A stretch of 64,000 nucleotides of DNA from Deltaproteobacteria bacterium (GTDB lineage Bacteria > Desulfobacterota > Binatia > UBA9968 > JAJDTQ01). The stretch lies in contig JAPPNF010000156.1 in the NCBI GenBank assembly GCA_028818755.1, forward strand, positions 36,443 to 100,442, read 5' to 3'. The notes below the pieces were generated by a model, which worked only from the letters and a program-made list of their open reading frames with translations, made no database searches and was not told the DNA's origin. Position numbers and translations under genes: made by a program. Positions 15,419 to 25,386 of this stretch are shown here, in pieces (position 1 is the first letter of the stretch; every line of letters begins with the position of its first letter).

Positions 15419-17005
15419 CTACGCGGCGAGGTCCAGTTCAGCGATGTACTCGGCGACGGCGGTGATGGTGCGCGATGGGTTGAGGCCTATTGCGCGCGGA
15501 ATTATGGCGCCGTCAACGACGTACAGTCCGTCGTAACCGAACACGCGACCCCTGTGATCGACTACGCCGGCGTCTTGCGAGGCAGCCATGTTGCAACCAC
15601 CCAAGGGGTGCGGTGTCACCAGATAGTTCATCCACGTCCAGGTGAAGGGTACGAGCGGTATCCCGCCGGTCTGGATTGACAGTTTGCGATGCATTTCCAC
15701 CAGGGCCTGCACCGCCGCTTTCGACGGCTTGGGATCCCACCTCAACTTCAATGCGAAGCCGTCGCGGGCCAACCACCGCCGTCTCAATTTCAACTGCCCG
15801 ACCGGCTGATCGACTGCCTGACCGAACCACGGCATTATCGCCGTCGCGGGATCCCGATCCCGCGCCAAGCGGGTCAGTGTTCTGGCTATTCGAGACACAA
15901 CACGGTGGAACATCCAATTCCTCGAGGCCACGTGTTCCAACGCATTGCCTAGAAGATCCGGGAAACCGCCATCTTGGACGAAGAACCGTTCACCGCCTAC
16001 GGTACCGTCGAGAAACGAGATGGCCCCCGTGATCGTGGGTCCGCGGGTCGGCGATACTTCACGGCCCGAATAGACCGAAGGTGTGAGGAAATCGCCATTG
16101 GAGCACCAGCCATAGCCGAGTCTCGGACTCAGGTTCGGTAGTGTGCCGTGCTCATCACGACAGCGCAGCAACAGCTCGGTCGAACCGAGGGATCCCGCGG
16201 CAATGAACACTTTAGCGCTGGTGACGAAGCCGGGTTGCCGGCCACCATCAACGATCCGCTCGAAGTCGACTCGATAGCCGCCGTCCACGGGCACAAGGCG
16301 ACGCACCGTGTGCAGCGACCGAATCTCGGCGCCATTGGCCGTTGCTTTCGCAAGATAGTTCAGATCCAACGTATTCTTGGCCCGCACCGGACAGCCGATA
16401 TCACAGTTGCCGCAATGGATGCAGGTGCCTTGGGTCATCCCTTCCGCGTTCCGGAAACTCTTTGATTTGGCCGGGTTGTGAGGATCCTCCTGCGCATAGG
16501 TCCAGGTGGGATCGAAGCTGACCGCAAGATCGAGTTTGCGGAAACGAGCGCCATGACCGACTGCTTGCGCCCCCTCGCGCACCAGCTTGAATCGTTCCGT
16601 CAGTTGTTCGTCCGGGATTTCTTGGGTCGCTAGCATGGATCCGGCCATGTCGTAGTGGGGCTTCAAACGATCGTAGGTGATTTCGGGCGGCCAACCGCCA
16701 TCGAATGCATTGGGTTCCGCTTCAATGAAGACGTTGGCGTAGACCAGCGAGCCTCCACCTACGCCGGCCCCTTGGACCACGGCCATGCGCCGAAAGAAGC
16801 GCATGTCGATCCAGCCGTTCTGTTTCTCCGGTTCGTCCGGATCGTAGATCCAGTTGGCCTGCGATACCGATGGATACTCTGCGACTGGCCAACGCCGTCC
16901 TCGTTCCAGAACCAGAACAGAGCGTCCCGCCGCGGCCAACCGGCAGGCCAGCACTGAACCGCCGAAGCCGCTGCCAACCACTACCGCATCGAACCGTTCC
17001 GCCAT
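15419..17005 (-). CDS. GMC-family oxidoreductase, cholesterol-oxidase-like
   Basis: A 528-residue FAD-dependent oxidase or dehydrogenase acting on an alcohol. The N-terminal FAD motif is DAVVVGSGFGGSVLACRLA, and the second flavin contact is VVQGAGVGGGSLVYANV. The C-terminal catalytic region is VTPHPLGGCNMA and the closing motif is GLYVVDGAIIPRAIGLNPS. A four-cysteine block TCIHCGNCDIGC around residue 190 may bind a metal or be structural. It has no Tat or Sec signal. Downstream hydrolase and upstream accessory protein form one transcription unit with it. Sterol or terpenoid substrates are plausible but not shown. Confidence 0.85.
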   Translation of the reverse strand: MAERFDAVVVGSGFGGSVLACRLAAAGRSVLVLERGRRWPVAEYPSVSQANWIYDPDEPEKQNGWIDMRFFRRMAVVQGAGVGGGSLVYANVFIEAEPNAFDGGWPPEITYDRLKPHYDMAGSMLATQEIPDEQLTERFKLVREGAQAVGHGARFRKLDLAVSFDPTWTYAQEDPHNPAKSKSFRNAEGMTQGTCIHCGNCDIGCPVRAKNTLDLNYLAKATANGAEIRSLHTVRRLVPVDGGYRVDFERIVDGGRQPGFVTSAKVFIAAGSLGSTELLLRCRDEHGTLPNLSPRLGYGWCSNGDFLTPSVYSGREVSPTRGPTITGAISFLDGTVGGERFFVQDGGFPDLLGNALEHVASRNWMFHRVVSRIARTLTRLARDRDPATAIMPWFGQAVDQPVGQLKLRRRWLARDGFALKLRWDPKPSKAAVQALVEMHRKLSIQTGGIPLVPFTWTWMNYLVTPHPLGGCNMAASQDAGVVDHRGRVFGYDGLYVVDGAIIPRAIGLNPSRTITAVAEYIAELDLAA

Positions 17006-17035
17006 GGACCTGCGCTCCAGGTGGGTTTCGATCCG

Positions 17036-17644
17036 TCAGTCTGGTTTGGAACCGGGACCATAACGGTCCCACAGCTCACCCATGAAGAACCGGCCGAACC
17101 TGACAAGTGCCTGTGCTTTTCCGGTTGTATCGTCGGCGCCGACGACCCGCATCGTCGACATCAGCTTGACCAACTCGACCATCGCGAGTGTCAACACGCC
17201 GGAACCGATTATCGCGCCGGATGCGTTACATCCGGCGTGGAGGGTGGTGAACAATGTCGTTACGTCGGTCCATAGATCAAATGGCCGATCGTGGAAAACG
17301 ATTTTGTGGCCGGCAAGGTAGAACGGGCGGCCGTGGTGGTGAAACGCCAGTTCATAGACCATGCGGCGTGCATCGGGCGTTTCTGCCGGCGAGAACAGGT
17401 TGAAGACTCCCGTGTCGGCTCTGAGGTTCTGTCCCAGTGGGTTGAAGTCGATCACGCCGGCAAGCTGACCGGAATGATCCGGATCCGCCACAAAGGCATC
17501 GAGGTCGGCGATCGTGACCCTGGCGTGCATCTCGAGGCGTGTACCCTCCGTCTCGCCTTTCCTCGCGCCGGCGCTCGGCTCGCGTTCCCCCAGCGCAAAC
17601 GGCCCGGCCATGGTCTCATCGAATGTAATGCCAAGTGCACCCAT
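17036..17644 (-). CDS. accessory protein of the GMC oxidoreductase cluster
   Basis: A 202-residue protein without signal peptide or membrane helix. The segments AGVIDFNPLGQNLRADTGVFNLF, here abbreviated at its ends, then FHHHGRPFYLAGHK and DLWTDVTTLFTTLH, resemble a beta-rich middle region found in some large GMC-hydrolase fusion proteins. Here it would be a free-standing version. The ATG at 17644 lies 30 bases upstream of the GMC gene. I do not know its biochemical role; a lid or partner domain for the oxidase or hydrolase is an inference. Confidence 0.6.
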   Translation of the reverse strand: MGALGITFDETMAGPFALGEREPSAGARKGETEGTRLEMHARVTIADLDAFVADPDHSGQLAGVIDFNPLGQNLRADTGVFNLFSPAETPDARRMVYELAFHHHGRPFYLAGHKIVFHDRPFDLWTDVTTLFTTLHAGCNASGAIIGSGVLTLAMVELVKLMSTMRVVGADDTTGKAQALVRFGRFFMGELWDRYGPGSKPD

Positions 17645-17693
17645 GGTTTCCGGTTCACAGCGTGATTGCGTGTATTCTCATCGGCACGGCCGT

Positions 17694-19341
17694 CTACCAG
17701 GAAACGAGCGCGAGGCGGGCATCGAGAGCCTGCGCCTGCCCCTTGTCGTCTTCTTCCACGACGACTTCGCCGTGCCGGTCGTAAGCACGTACCCGCAGCT
17801 CATGTTTTGCCCGGTCGATCGAGAGACGGCAGAAGTTTGTCCTCCTGGGTGAAGTTCCCGGCCTCATAGTCCATTGTCAATGTTTGACCGGCGCTACTTT
17901 CGAAAGTAAAGGTGTCGCTCTGGCCGGCCTCCGTCGAATCGTGGACATAGTCCGAGGGCTCTCCGTCGGCGAACGGAAATGGCCAATAGAATGCCGACGA
18001 CGTCACGGAAAAGGCACGGAGTTTCTCTGCCTCTTCGGAACCTTTGAAGGAGAGCGATGCGACGTTCGAGCAATGGATGTCGCCGGACAAGAACACCACA
18101 TTCTGCACGCAGTTGTCGACGATGCAACGTAGAATCGCCGCACGTGTATTCGGAAACCCCGGCCAGGAATCGCTGCGTTCCTTGGCGCGATCGCTGCGGT
18201 CGTTACGCGCCGACATCGGGTTGGGTACGAACACACTGGAGCACACGATGAATTTGGGCACGTCGCCGCGGCATCGTTGCTGGGTCTGCAGCCACGTGAG
18301 CAGGCGCTGCAGTTGGCCTGGTTGACTGCCCGGCAGGGTCGGCCGGCCTAGTAGATGATTGTCGGAAAGATCGCCCTCGTCCCCCTCCAGATAACGCTGT
18401 GTGCGGGTGTCGAGTACGAAAAACGGGTACCGCCCGCAGTCGAAACGGTAGTAGAGCCGCTTGCCATAGCTTCGCGGGCCGTGGCTCCACTGGTAGCTGA
18501 GGTAGGCGTCGATGGCTATGGTGAAGAGCTGGTACTTGGCGCATCGGCGGATTCGATCCTGCGTCCAGTTGTCCTCGATTTCGTGGTCGTCGAGGACCAT
18601 GTAAGTCGGGAGTCGTTGCATCAGTCGACGGATGTTATGCGAACGGAACGCCGTTATGTAACGGTCGCGGAACTCATTGTACGTATCCGCGCGGCCGATG
18701 GGCAGCAGATTGAAGAGATCCGCGTAAATCTGATCGCCAACCATCAGGACGAAACGCGGCCGCGAGCCATCGTCGGCATCGGCGAGCGACTCGGCCATCG
18801 GGGCGAAGATACGGTCCGAATGTCGAAATTTCCACAATAGACCTGGATAACGGCAGGAGCCGAGCAGGAAATCGAGTTGATCATCACCGACGCCACTTGT
18901 CGGGAACGTGCGGAACTCCGCCTTGGACTGTTCTTCCGGCAAGGCGAACAGATCCTTTAGCCAAGCCTTGGCAGGTGGCAGCTTGTCTTCCAACTGCTTT
19001 AAATCGAGGAGCTGATCGTCGTCGATGGGATCGTCCAGAAGCAGCGTACCGACACGAATCTCATACGATGTGTCCGGCTTTAGCGGCGGATTGACCTGGC
19101 CGCCCAGGTTGATCGTGCCGCTACGATCGAATTCACGCTGCAGACGGAAGTAGTAGCAAGGTTTGACGCGGAGTCTTGAACCGCCTTCCATCGTGATGGC
19201 GATCACCCCAAGTGACCGCGTTCCAGAATCAGGTTCTCTGGTCGGATCCGTGCTTGGATCGGCGCGAACCCAAATCCGTGCGGTCGTATCCGTTGTGTGT
19301 CCTACAATCGGACCGACACCGGGCGGACGTAAGCTTGACAT
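17694..19341 (-). pseudogene. PhoD-like alkaline phosphatase with a C-terminal frameshift
   Basis: A metallophosphatase of the PhoD type. An N-terminal Ig-like domain has RPPGVGPIVGHTTDTTARIWVRA. The catalytic domain has LLGSCRYPG, VLMVGDQIYADL, MVLDDHEIEDNWT and NVVFLSGDIHCSNVA. Read straight, the protein stops at 17800 after QEDKLLPSLDRPGKT. Removing one A from the AAA at 17836-17834 gives EDNFCRLSIDRAKHELRV and 40 further family-like residues to a TAG at 17694. So the gene is frameshifted, or there is a sequencing error. The truncated form keeps all catalytic motifs. The start at 19341 follows GGGGGGAGGAAAGCA. Confidence 0.8.
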
Positions 19342-19557
19342 TGCTTTCCTCCCCCCAACAGGCCAGACGTCGCCAAATCTGAAACAAGTTCGGCTGGACC
19401 GTACTGGACGGTACTGCCAGGGCTGAAGGCTACAGAATGGCGTGCAGGTTGTCAACGGACACACTCTACCGGGTGATGTATGAGAGGTTGCGTCAGCGGA
19501 GTGGAGGGAGTCCTCCGGCGTTCTGAACGTCGAGGTGCGGCTGGCGGTAGACGAGCC

Positions 19558-20874
19558 TTACCGCATGAGCCCCGGCAGAAAGGTGGCGATCGGCGGGAAC
19601 AGCATGACCAAGGCGAGGGCGATGATGTTGATGAGGACGAAGGGGATGACGCCGCGGTAGATGGCGCCCAGGGTGACGTCGGGCGGGGAGACGCCCTTGA
19701 GGACGAAGAGGTTCATGCCGAAGGGCGGGGTGATGAGCGACAGCTCGATGTTCACCATGGTGACGATGGCGAACCATAGGGGGTCGAGGCCCAGGGAGCG
19801 GATGACCGGGAAGAAGATCGGCACCGTGATGAGCATGATGGAGATGGGCTCCATGAACGCGCCCATGATAAGGATCACGATCTGCATGCTGGCGATGATG
19901 ATCCACGGCGACACCGGCAACTCGGTGGCGAACATCGAAAGGCCCATGGCGGCGCCGGAATGGGCCAGGATCTGGCTGAAGGCGGTGGCGCTGGTGACGA
20001 TGAGCAGAGCGAATCCCGAGACTTCGACCGTCCCCAGCAGGGCCTTGCGCAGGATCTCCCACGACAGGCGCCGGTAGGCCACTGCCAGGCAGAAAGCTCC
20101 GGCCACGCCCATGGCGGCGGATTCGCTGGGGGTGGCGATGCCCATGAAGATCGAGCCCAACACCACCAGCACGAGCACCACCAGCGGCAGGAAGTACAGG
20201 AGCGCGTTCAGGCGCTCGCTCCAGGACACTCTCTCCAGCTCAACGGCCGGCGCCAAATCCGGCCGGACAGTACAGACAATGACGATGTAGCCGAACAGCA
20301 GCGTCGCCAGCAGCAGCCCGGGCAGGATCCCGCCGATCAGGAGATCGCCCACCGAGAGTTGGCTGATGCCGCCGAAGATGACCATCAGGGCGCTGGGAGG
20401 GATCAGCACCGCGAGGCCGCCGGAGGTGGCGAGGGTGCCCACGGCCAGGCCGGTGTCGTAGCCCTGCTTGCGCATCTCCGGCACCAGGATCGTGCCCAGG
20501 GTGGCCGAGCTGGCCATGCTGGAGCCGCTGCCTGCGCCGAACGCCGTGCCCGCGAGCACGGCCAGCACGGCGAGGCGGCCGGGCACCTTGCCCAGCCACT
20601 TGCCGATGGAGGTGATGGCGAGGGCGGCGAGCCCCGAGTGGAGCACCAGTTCGCCCATGAGCACGAACAGCGGCAGGGCGATGAACGCGAAGGTGCCGAT
20701 GCTCGTGAAGCTGCTGAGGGCAATGGCCTGGACCGCGCCCGGGCCCACCAGCACGTAGAGGAACCCGAGGTTCAGCACGCCGAACGCGAACGCGATCGGG
20801 ATGCCCGACGCCATGAGCACGATCAGGGCGCCGAACATGATGACCAGGACGATCCACCACTCGAGGAAGATCAG
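19558..20874 (-). CDS. TRAP transporter large permease subunit (DctM type)
   Basis: The 12-helix large subunit of a tripartite ATP-independent periplasmic transporter, about 438 residues. Blocks include LMASGIPIAFAFGVLNLGFL, FALPLFVLMGEL-like ALPLFVLMGELVLHSG, GTAFGAGSGSSMASSATLG, IPPSALMVIFGG and ELSLITPPFGMNLFV. No ATG or GTG fits the full N-terminus: the frame opens at a CTG (20874-20872) that overlaps the dctQ stop and follows GGGAGGCCT. The first ATG, at 20838, would lose much of helix 1. The substrate is set by the binding protein at 21485. Confidence 0.85.
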   Translation of the reverse strand: MIFLEWWIVLVIMFGALIVLMASGIPIAFAFGVLNLGFLYVLVGPGAVQAIALSSFTSIGTFAFIALPLFVLMGELVLHSGLAALAITSIGKWLGKVPGRLAVLAVLAGTAFGAGSGSSMASSATLGTILVPEMRKQGYDTGLAVGTLATSGGLAVLIPPSALMVIFGGISQLSVGDLLIGGILPGLLLATLLFGYIVIVCTVRPDLAPAVELERVSWSERLNALLYFLPLVVLVLVVLGSIFMGIATPSESAAMGVAGAFCLAVAYRRLSWEILRKALLGTVEVSGFALLIVTSATAFSQILAHSGAAMGLSMFATELPVSPWIIIASMQIVILIMGAFMEPISIMLITVPIFFPVIRSLGLDPLWFAIVTMVNIELSLITPPFGMNLFVLKGVSPPDVTLGAIYRGVIPFVLINIIALALVMLFPPIATFLPGLMR

Positions 20875-21386
20875 AGGCCTCCCTTCTCGGGAGTCGTCGC
20901 GGCGTGCGCGCGCGATCCGGTGAGGATCCTGACCAGGAAGGCGAGGCCCAGCCACGCGGCCCCGATGGGGATGATCACCAGCACCGGGAACTTCGGGAGG
21001 TTGAGCGCGGTGGAGAACCGGTAGCCGTTCTCGAACGCGTGCCACGCCACCACCCAACCCTGCCAGGCGAGGACGACGCAGTAAATGAACCCCAGGAAGT
21101 CGGTGACGACCCGCAGCCTGCCTTGCGATGCCGGGCTGAGCCGTGCGGTCACGATCTCCACCTTCACGTGGTTGTCGTTCATGAGGATCCACGCGGCCGG
21201 AACGAAGCAGAGATAGACGAGCAGGTATTCGTTGATGTCGAGAACCCAGATGGTTGGCGCGGCGAAGAGCATGCGGGCGAGCACGTCGTAGAGAACGGTC
21301 ACCGCCATGGTCACGACGAACGCGGCGGAGACATATCCCAGCACGCGGTTCGTCCTGTCGAATGCGCGGTTCAGCGTATTCAGCAT
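20871..21386 (-). CDS. TRAP transporter small permease subunit (DctQ type)
   Basis: A 171-residue, four-helix membrane protein. Helices lie at about 15-38, 48-66, 88-110 and 130-155, with the conserved INEYLLVYLCFVPAAWILM segment and MNDNHVKVEIV after helix 2. It supports the large subunit in Na+-driven import of an organic acid. The stop overlaps the proposed CTG start of dctM. The gene is about 98 bases downstream of dctP. Confidence 0.88.
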   Translation of the reverse strand: MLNTLNRAFDRTNRVLGYVSAAFVVTMAVTVLYDVLARMLFAAPTIWVLDINEYLLVYLCFVPAAWILMNDNHVKVEIVTARLSPASQGRLRVVTDFLGFIYCVVLAWQGWVVAWHAFENGYRFSTALNLPKFPVLVIIPIGAAWLGLAFLVRILTGSRAHAATTPEKGGL

Positions 21387-21484
21387 GGAGGTGGTCCTAC
21401 TTCGTAGGACAGGAGGGCGGCGGCCGCCGGGCGCGCTGTCATGCAGGCCGGCAGCCGCCGCGGATCAGGTCCGGACGGCCCGGA

Positions 21485-22501
21485 TCAGTTGTAGGGCGCC
21501 AGGGCCTTCTGGATCTGCGCGCCGTACTTGGGCGACTGCTTGAGCAACTCGGGCCAGTAGGCGTTGCGGGCTTCGCCCAGCCGCTTCTTGGCGGCGTCGT
21601 CCACCTCGATGACCTTCATGCCGTTCTTCTCGAGCCGCTTGATCGCCGCGTTGTCGTTGGTCTGGAAGTACTTGAGGATCCCGGGCTCCATGTCCACGAT
21701 GGTCCCCTCCAGCACCTTCTTCACGTTGTCCGGCAGCTTGTCCCACTTTCCCGTCGGCATGTAGACGCCGCCTGGCGCGAACTGGATGGGCGTGGCGATC
21801 ATGGCCTTGTAGACCTTGTGCTCGCCGAAGCTCCAGGCGTCGTTGGGCGCACGGTAGGCGCCGTCCACCACGCCGCGCTGCAACGCCGTGTACAGTTCGT
21901 TGGCCGGCAGGGTCTGGGGCGAGGCTCCGAGATACTGGATGGCGGCGGCATCCTGGGCCCCCGAGGCGCGGATGCGCTTGCCCTTGACGCCGTCGAGGTC
22001 CTTGATGGGAGTGGCCATGAGCAAACGGAAGCCGGTGCCGGCCACGGTGATGCCCAGGAAGCGCATGGACGACTTCTCCCGGTAGGCCTTGTTGATGATA
22101 TCCAGGGCGCCGCTCTTGCGCAGGCCGTCCAGGAAACCCTGCAGGCTCTTGGGCGCGATCAGGCTCACGGCCGCGGCTTCGACGGTCTCGCCCACGTAGT
22201 ACGCGGGCGCGGAGTTGGTCATGTCGGCGATGCCGGTGCGCAGGGCCTGGAACTGCTCGAACGCGGAGGCCACCTCGTTGCCGCCCAGCAGGCGGATCTG
22301 CACCACGCCCTTGCCGCGCTTGTTCACTTCCTTGATGTAGTTCTTGTACCAGGTGTTGCCGTCGATGCTCAGCGGCCAGGCCGAGATGGCGCGGATCACC
22401 ACCTCCTTGCCGTCAGCGGGCGCGGCGGCGGTGAGGGTCCACACCGGGACGGCCAGCAACAGGGCGAGCAGGGAGACTCTCGCTAAGGATTTCGTACGCA
22501 T
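21485..22501 (-). CDS. TRAP transporter solute-binding protein (DctP type)
   Basis: A 338-residue periplasmic binding protein with a signal peptide (MRTKSLARVSLLALLLAV, cleavage near residue 27). Family features are IRLLGGNEVASAFEQFQALR, the carboxylate-binding region MRFLGITVAGTGFRL, DLDGVKGKRIRASG and ELYTALQRGVVDGAYR. The ATG at 22501 is 7 bases after GGAGGTT; a TTG two codons upstream is less likely. It delivers a carboxylated substrate to the DctQM pair encoded downstream. Confidence 0.9.
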   Translation of the reverse strand: MRTKSLARVSLLALLLAVPVWTLTAAAPADGKEVVIRAISAWPLSIDGNTWYKNYIKEVNKRGKGVVQIRLLGGNEVASAFEQFQALRTGIADMTNSAPAYYVGETVEAAAVSLIAPKSLQGFLDGLRKSGALDIINKAYREKSSMRFLGITVAGTGFRLLMATPIKDLDGVKGKRIRASGAQDAAAIQYLGASPQTLPANELYTALQRGVVDGAYRAPNDAWSFGEHKVYKAMIATPIQFAPGGVYMPTGKWDKLPDNVKKVLEGTIVDMEPGILKYFQTNDNAAIKRLEKNGMKVIEVDDAAKKRLGEARNAYWPELLKQSPKYGAQIQKALAPYN

Positions 22502-22568
22502 CGTCAACCTCCGGTTCTGCTGTCGGGGAACGCTTCCCGGGATGGATGTGCCGTATCGGGCGATACGA

Positions 22569-23072
22569 CTATGAGACCGCCTCGTAGGGGTAGCGCTTTA
22601 CCTTCTCCATGTTCTTGCCCTCGATGCGGATCAGCTTGGTGGTGTCGGCGCGCCAGGGCGAGTGGAGATCCCCTTCGTTGTACAGGTGAGCCATGCCGCG
22701 CTTGAGGGTGTAGGTGCGCAGCTTGCGGGCCTTGCCTCTCTTTCCCTCGCCGGCCGGCTCGACCTTCTCCCAGTCGGTCATCTCGGTCTCGCCCGCGGCC
22801 TGACCGTAGATGGCCCATGCGGGACCGTGGTCGTGGGGATTGCTGCCCTTAGCGCCCTTGTTGTGGTGGGCGAGGATGCAGAAGCCGAGCTCCTCGTCCT
22901 CGTAGATCACCTTGCGCTCCGGCTGTTCCTCCTCGATGTGCTCGGCGATGAATTCATCGTCCTTGCAGACCTCTGCGACCAGCGTGACCACCTTCTCGCG
23001 CCCCTCGGGGCCGGGCTCCGCCTTGAGAATGCGATGACACTCTGCCGCGAACTGTTCCAACGTATGGCTCAT
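22569..23072 (-). CDS. cupin, cysteine-dioxygenase-like
   Basis: A 167-residue single-domain cupin. The first metal motif is visible as HHNKGAKGSNPHDHGPAWAIYG, shown here only in part, with PHDHG as the HxH. A late His is in MAHLYNEGDLHSP. The fold and motif spacing resemble thiol dioxygenases and the related predicted double-stranded-helix metal enzymes; a thiol or small carboxylate could be the substrate. The gene lies between a binding protein and dctP on the same strand, so it may act on the imported compound. Confidence 0.7.
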   Translation of the reverse strand: MSHTLEQFAAECHRILKAEPGPEGREKVVTLVAEVCKDDEFIAEHIEEEQPERKVIYEDEELGFCILAHHNKGAKGSNPHDHGPAWAIYGQAAGETEMTDWEKVEPAGEGKRGKARKLRTYTLKRGMAHLYNEGDLHSPWRADTTKLIRIEGKNMEKVKRYPYEAVS

Positions 23073-23166
23073 GATACGACTCCTCCTGACAATGTACTTC
23101 GGGACATTTCCCCGAGAATTCGCAGTGATGGAACCCTTCTACGCTTTCCCTTGCGATGGTGTCAAG

Positions 23167-24159
23167 CTACTCCGTCCACCCCACGATGGGCGTGAACAGG
23201 TCCTCCAGGGCGGGCCTGGGCTCCGCCACGAACCCTTGCTCCACGAGGTACTGCATGAACGTCTCAAGGTTGGCCCGATTGGCCTCCACCCCGTAAGGGT
23301 AGGGGTCGCCGCCGAAAAGCTCCCGGATCTCGTCCACCTCGGCGTTGAGCCACGGGACCATGTACAGCATGGCGCCGGTGAAGCTCATGTGCTTCAGCAC
23401 CCATGCCTTGGCCGCCTGGAAGGCCTTGAACATGCTCTCGGCGATCCACGGGTGCCGTTCATGAAGCTCCTCGCGCATGACGATGGTGTGCATGATGGGA
23501 AAGATGCCGGTGGCCTGGAAGTACTCCCGTTCGGCCCGGCGGTAGTCCGGGAAAAGCCTGCCGACGGCCGGATTCTTGCCCAGCGAATCCGGCTGCCGGG
23601 CACCGAGATACGCGGCGATGGCGCCCTCCGCCAGCAGGTCGTTGATGGACTTGTCCGCCGGGGCCGGCTCGAGATCCAGGTCGCCCAACGGCCTCAGGTC
23701 CACCTCGCCGTCCGGCGGCCGCGGCGCGTTGACCCCGCCCTCGACCCAGCGGATGCTGGACAGGTCGACGCCGTGCCGGTGCTGCAGGATGCCGCGGATC
23801 CACACGGCCGCGGTTTGCCCGTATTCCTGGACGCCCACGCGCTTGCCGTTCAGGTCGGCGGGCTCGGTGACTCCCCGATCGCGGTTGACGTAGACGTAGG
23901 CGTGGCGGAAGAGACGCGACGGGAACACCGGCAGCGCGATGAAAGGGAACGATCCCCGCGAGCGCCGTGTCACGTAGGTGGACAGCGACATCTCGCAAAG
24001 GTCGAAGGCGCGAGTCTTCATCATGCGGGTGAAGATCTCGGGCGGCGACTGGATCTGCAGGCAGGTCACGTCGATGCCCTCGGGCCGGACCTCGCCCTTG
24101 GCGATGGCTTCGACGCGGTCATACGGCCCGGTTGCAAGGGTCAATGAGAGATTCCCCAA
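23167..24159 (-). CDS. orphan periplasmic-binding-fold protein, 4,5-dihydroxyphthalate-decarboxylase-like (1)
   Basis: A 330-residue protein of the PBP type II fold, usually annotated as ABC substrate-binding protein or 4,5-dihydroxyphthalate decarboxylase. Typical blocks are LSLTLATGPYDRVEAIAKG, FDLCEMSLSTYVTRRS, FIALPVFPSRLFRHAYVYVN, GKRVGVQEYGQTAAVWIRG and MHTIVMREELHERHPWI. It has no signal peptide, which fits a cytoplasmic enzyme better than a transporter component. No ABC permease is adjacent. Two paralogues are at 26458 and 38930. It is divergent from the LLM gene at 24281. Confidence 0.75.
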   Translation of the reverse strand: MGNLSLTLATGPYDRVEAIAKGEVRPEGIDVTCLQIQSPPEIFTRMMKTRAFDLCEMSLSTYVTRRSRGSFPFIALPVFPSRLFRHAYVYVNRDRGVTEPADLNGKRVGVQEYGQTAAVWIRGILQHRHGVDLSSIRWVEGGVNAPRPPDGEVDLRPLGDLDLEPAPADKSINDLLAEGAIAAYLGARQPDSLGKNPAVGRLFPDYRRAEREYFQATGIFPIMHTIVMREELHERHPWIAESMFKAFQAAKAWVLKHMSFTGAMLYMVPWLNAEVDEIRELFGGDPYPYGVEANRANLETFMQYLVEQGFVAEPRPALEDLFTPIVGWTE

Positions 24160-24280
24160 AGTCGTTTCCTCCGTGGTATGATTCCGTTGCTTGAGCGACG
24201 ACGCTCCCTGAGTTGAGGGAGCTTTTCAAAGTCGGGTCGAAACCGCAAGTTTGGCCGGAATCTAGGAGAATGGTCCACCC

Positions 24281-25276
24281 ATGCGGATGCAATTCAGTCT
24301 TCACAGCCCCAACGGCGGCCTGAAGGAAGCGGCGCGGATACGCGATCGCGTGGTGCGCGCGGAGCAGCTCGGCTTTGAGGGCATCTACCTCGGCTGCAGC
24401 CAGCTCAGCACCCCTGAGCCATTCCAGATCCTGGCGTGCTGTGCGGTGGCCACGACCCGGCTGAAGCTCGGCACCGCCGTGACCAACATGGTCTACCAGG
24501 ACCCCACGGTGCTGGCGGGCTCGGCCGCGACCTTGAGCGACATCTCCGACGGCCGCGCCGTTCTCGGCCTCGGCACCGGCGACGGTCCCGTATTCGCCAT
24601 GGGCCGAAAGGCCACCCGGCTCAAGGAGTTCGAGGAGGGCGTGCGCACCATCCGCGAGGTGCTCCGGGGCGGCGAGCTGGTGACGCCCAACAGCCGCGTG
24701 CGCGTGAGCTACCGGCTGCTGCCGACGCCCGTGTACCTTTCCATGGAAGGACCCAGGGGTCTCCGGCTGGCGGGGCGGGTGGCCGACGGGGTCTTTCTCG
24801 GGAGCGGGGTGGAGCCCCGCGCCGTGAGCTGGGCGCTGGCTCGCATCGCCGAGGGCGCGGCCGAGGCCGGACGTTCGCCCAAGGAGATCGCCGCCCTGGC
24901 CGCCGGCATGGTGTGCGTCAAGGAGGACGGCGACGAGGCGCGGCAAATCGTGCGCCGCCGCCTCGCCAATCGGGCGCACCACAACTTCCAGGCCACCCTG
25001 GAGACCGTGCCCGAGGAAGAGCTGGCCAGCATCAAGGAGTTCATGGCGGCCTTCGACCAGTCCAAGCCCATGGAGGAACGCTCCGACCCGGCGCTAATCA
25101 CGGACTACCTGGTGCGGCGCTTCGCCATCGCCGGCACGCCCAAGGAGTGCATCGAACGGCTGGAGGAGTTGGCGGAGGCCGGCGTCGATCACGTCATGCT
25201 GACCCCCGCCCGGCGCGTCTACGAGGAGACCGTAGAGGCCTTGGCCGAGAAGGTGATGCCGGCGTTCGGAGCCTAG
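24281..25276 (+). CDS. LLM class flavin-dependent oxidoreductase (2), F420-type
   Basis: A 331-residue luciferase-fold protein. It has FSLHSPNGGLKEAARIRDRV, GFEGIYLGCSQLSTPEPF, TRLKLGTAVTNMVYQDPTV, ISDGRAVLGLGTGDGPVFAMG and the closing YEETVEALAEKVMPAFG. The GTGDG loop and overall spacing resemble Mer-like F420-dependent enzymes more than bacterial luciferase. It is followed by a second LLM gene after 110 bases, probably co-transcribed. Cofactor and substrate are inferred from family only. Confidence 0.82.
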   Translation: MRMQFSLHSPNGGLKEAARIRDRVVRAEQLGFEGIYLGCSQLSTPEPFQILACCAVATTRLKLGTAVTNMVYQDPTVLAGSAATLSDISDGRAVLGLGTGDGPVFAMGRKATRLKEFEEGVRTIREVLRGGELVTPNSRVRVSYRLLPTPVYLSMEGPRGLRLAGRVADGVFLGSGVEPRAVSWALARIAEGAAEAGRSPKEIAALAAGMVCVKEDGDEARQIVRRRLANRAHHNFQATLETVPEEELASIKEFMAAFDQSKPMEERSDPALITDYLVRRFAIAGTPKECIERLEELAEAGVDHVMLTPARRVYEETVEALAEKVMPAFGA

Positions 25277-25386
25277 CGGGGAGCTCGGCGGAGGGCGGCG
25301 AAGGCACATGGGCGAGGCCGGCCAAGGGCAGGCGGAACGGGGTGGGACACTTGATCCCGTGCCGTCCGTCGAGCAAGGGGAAACCC

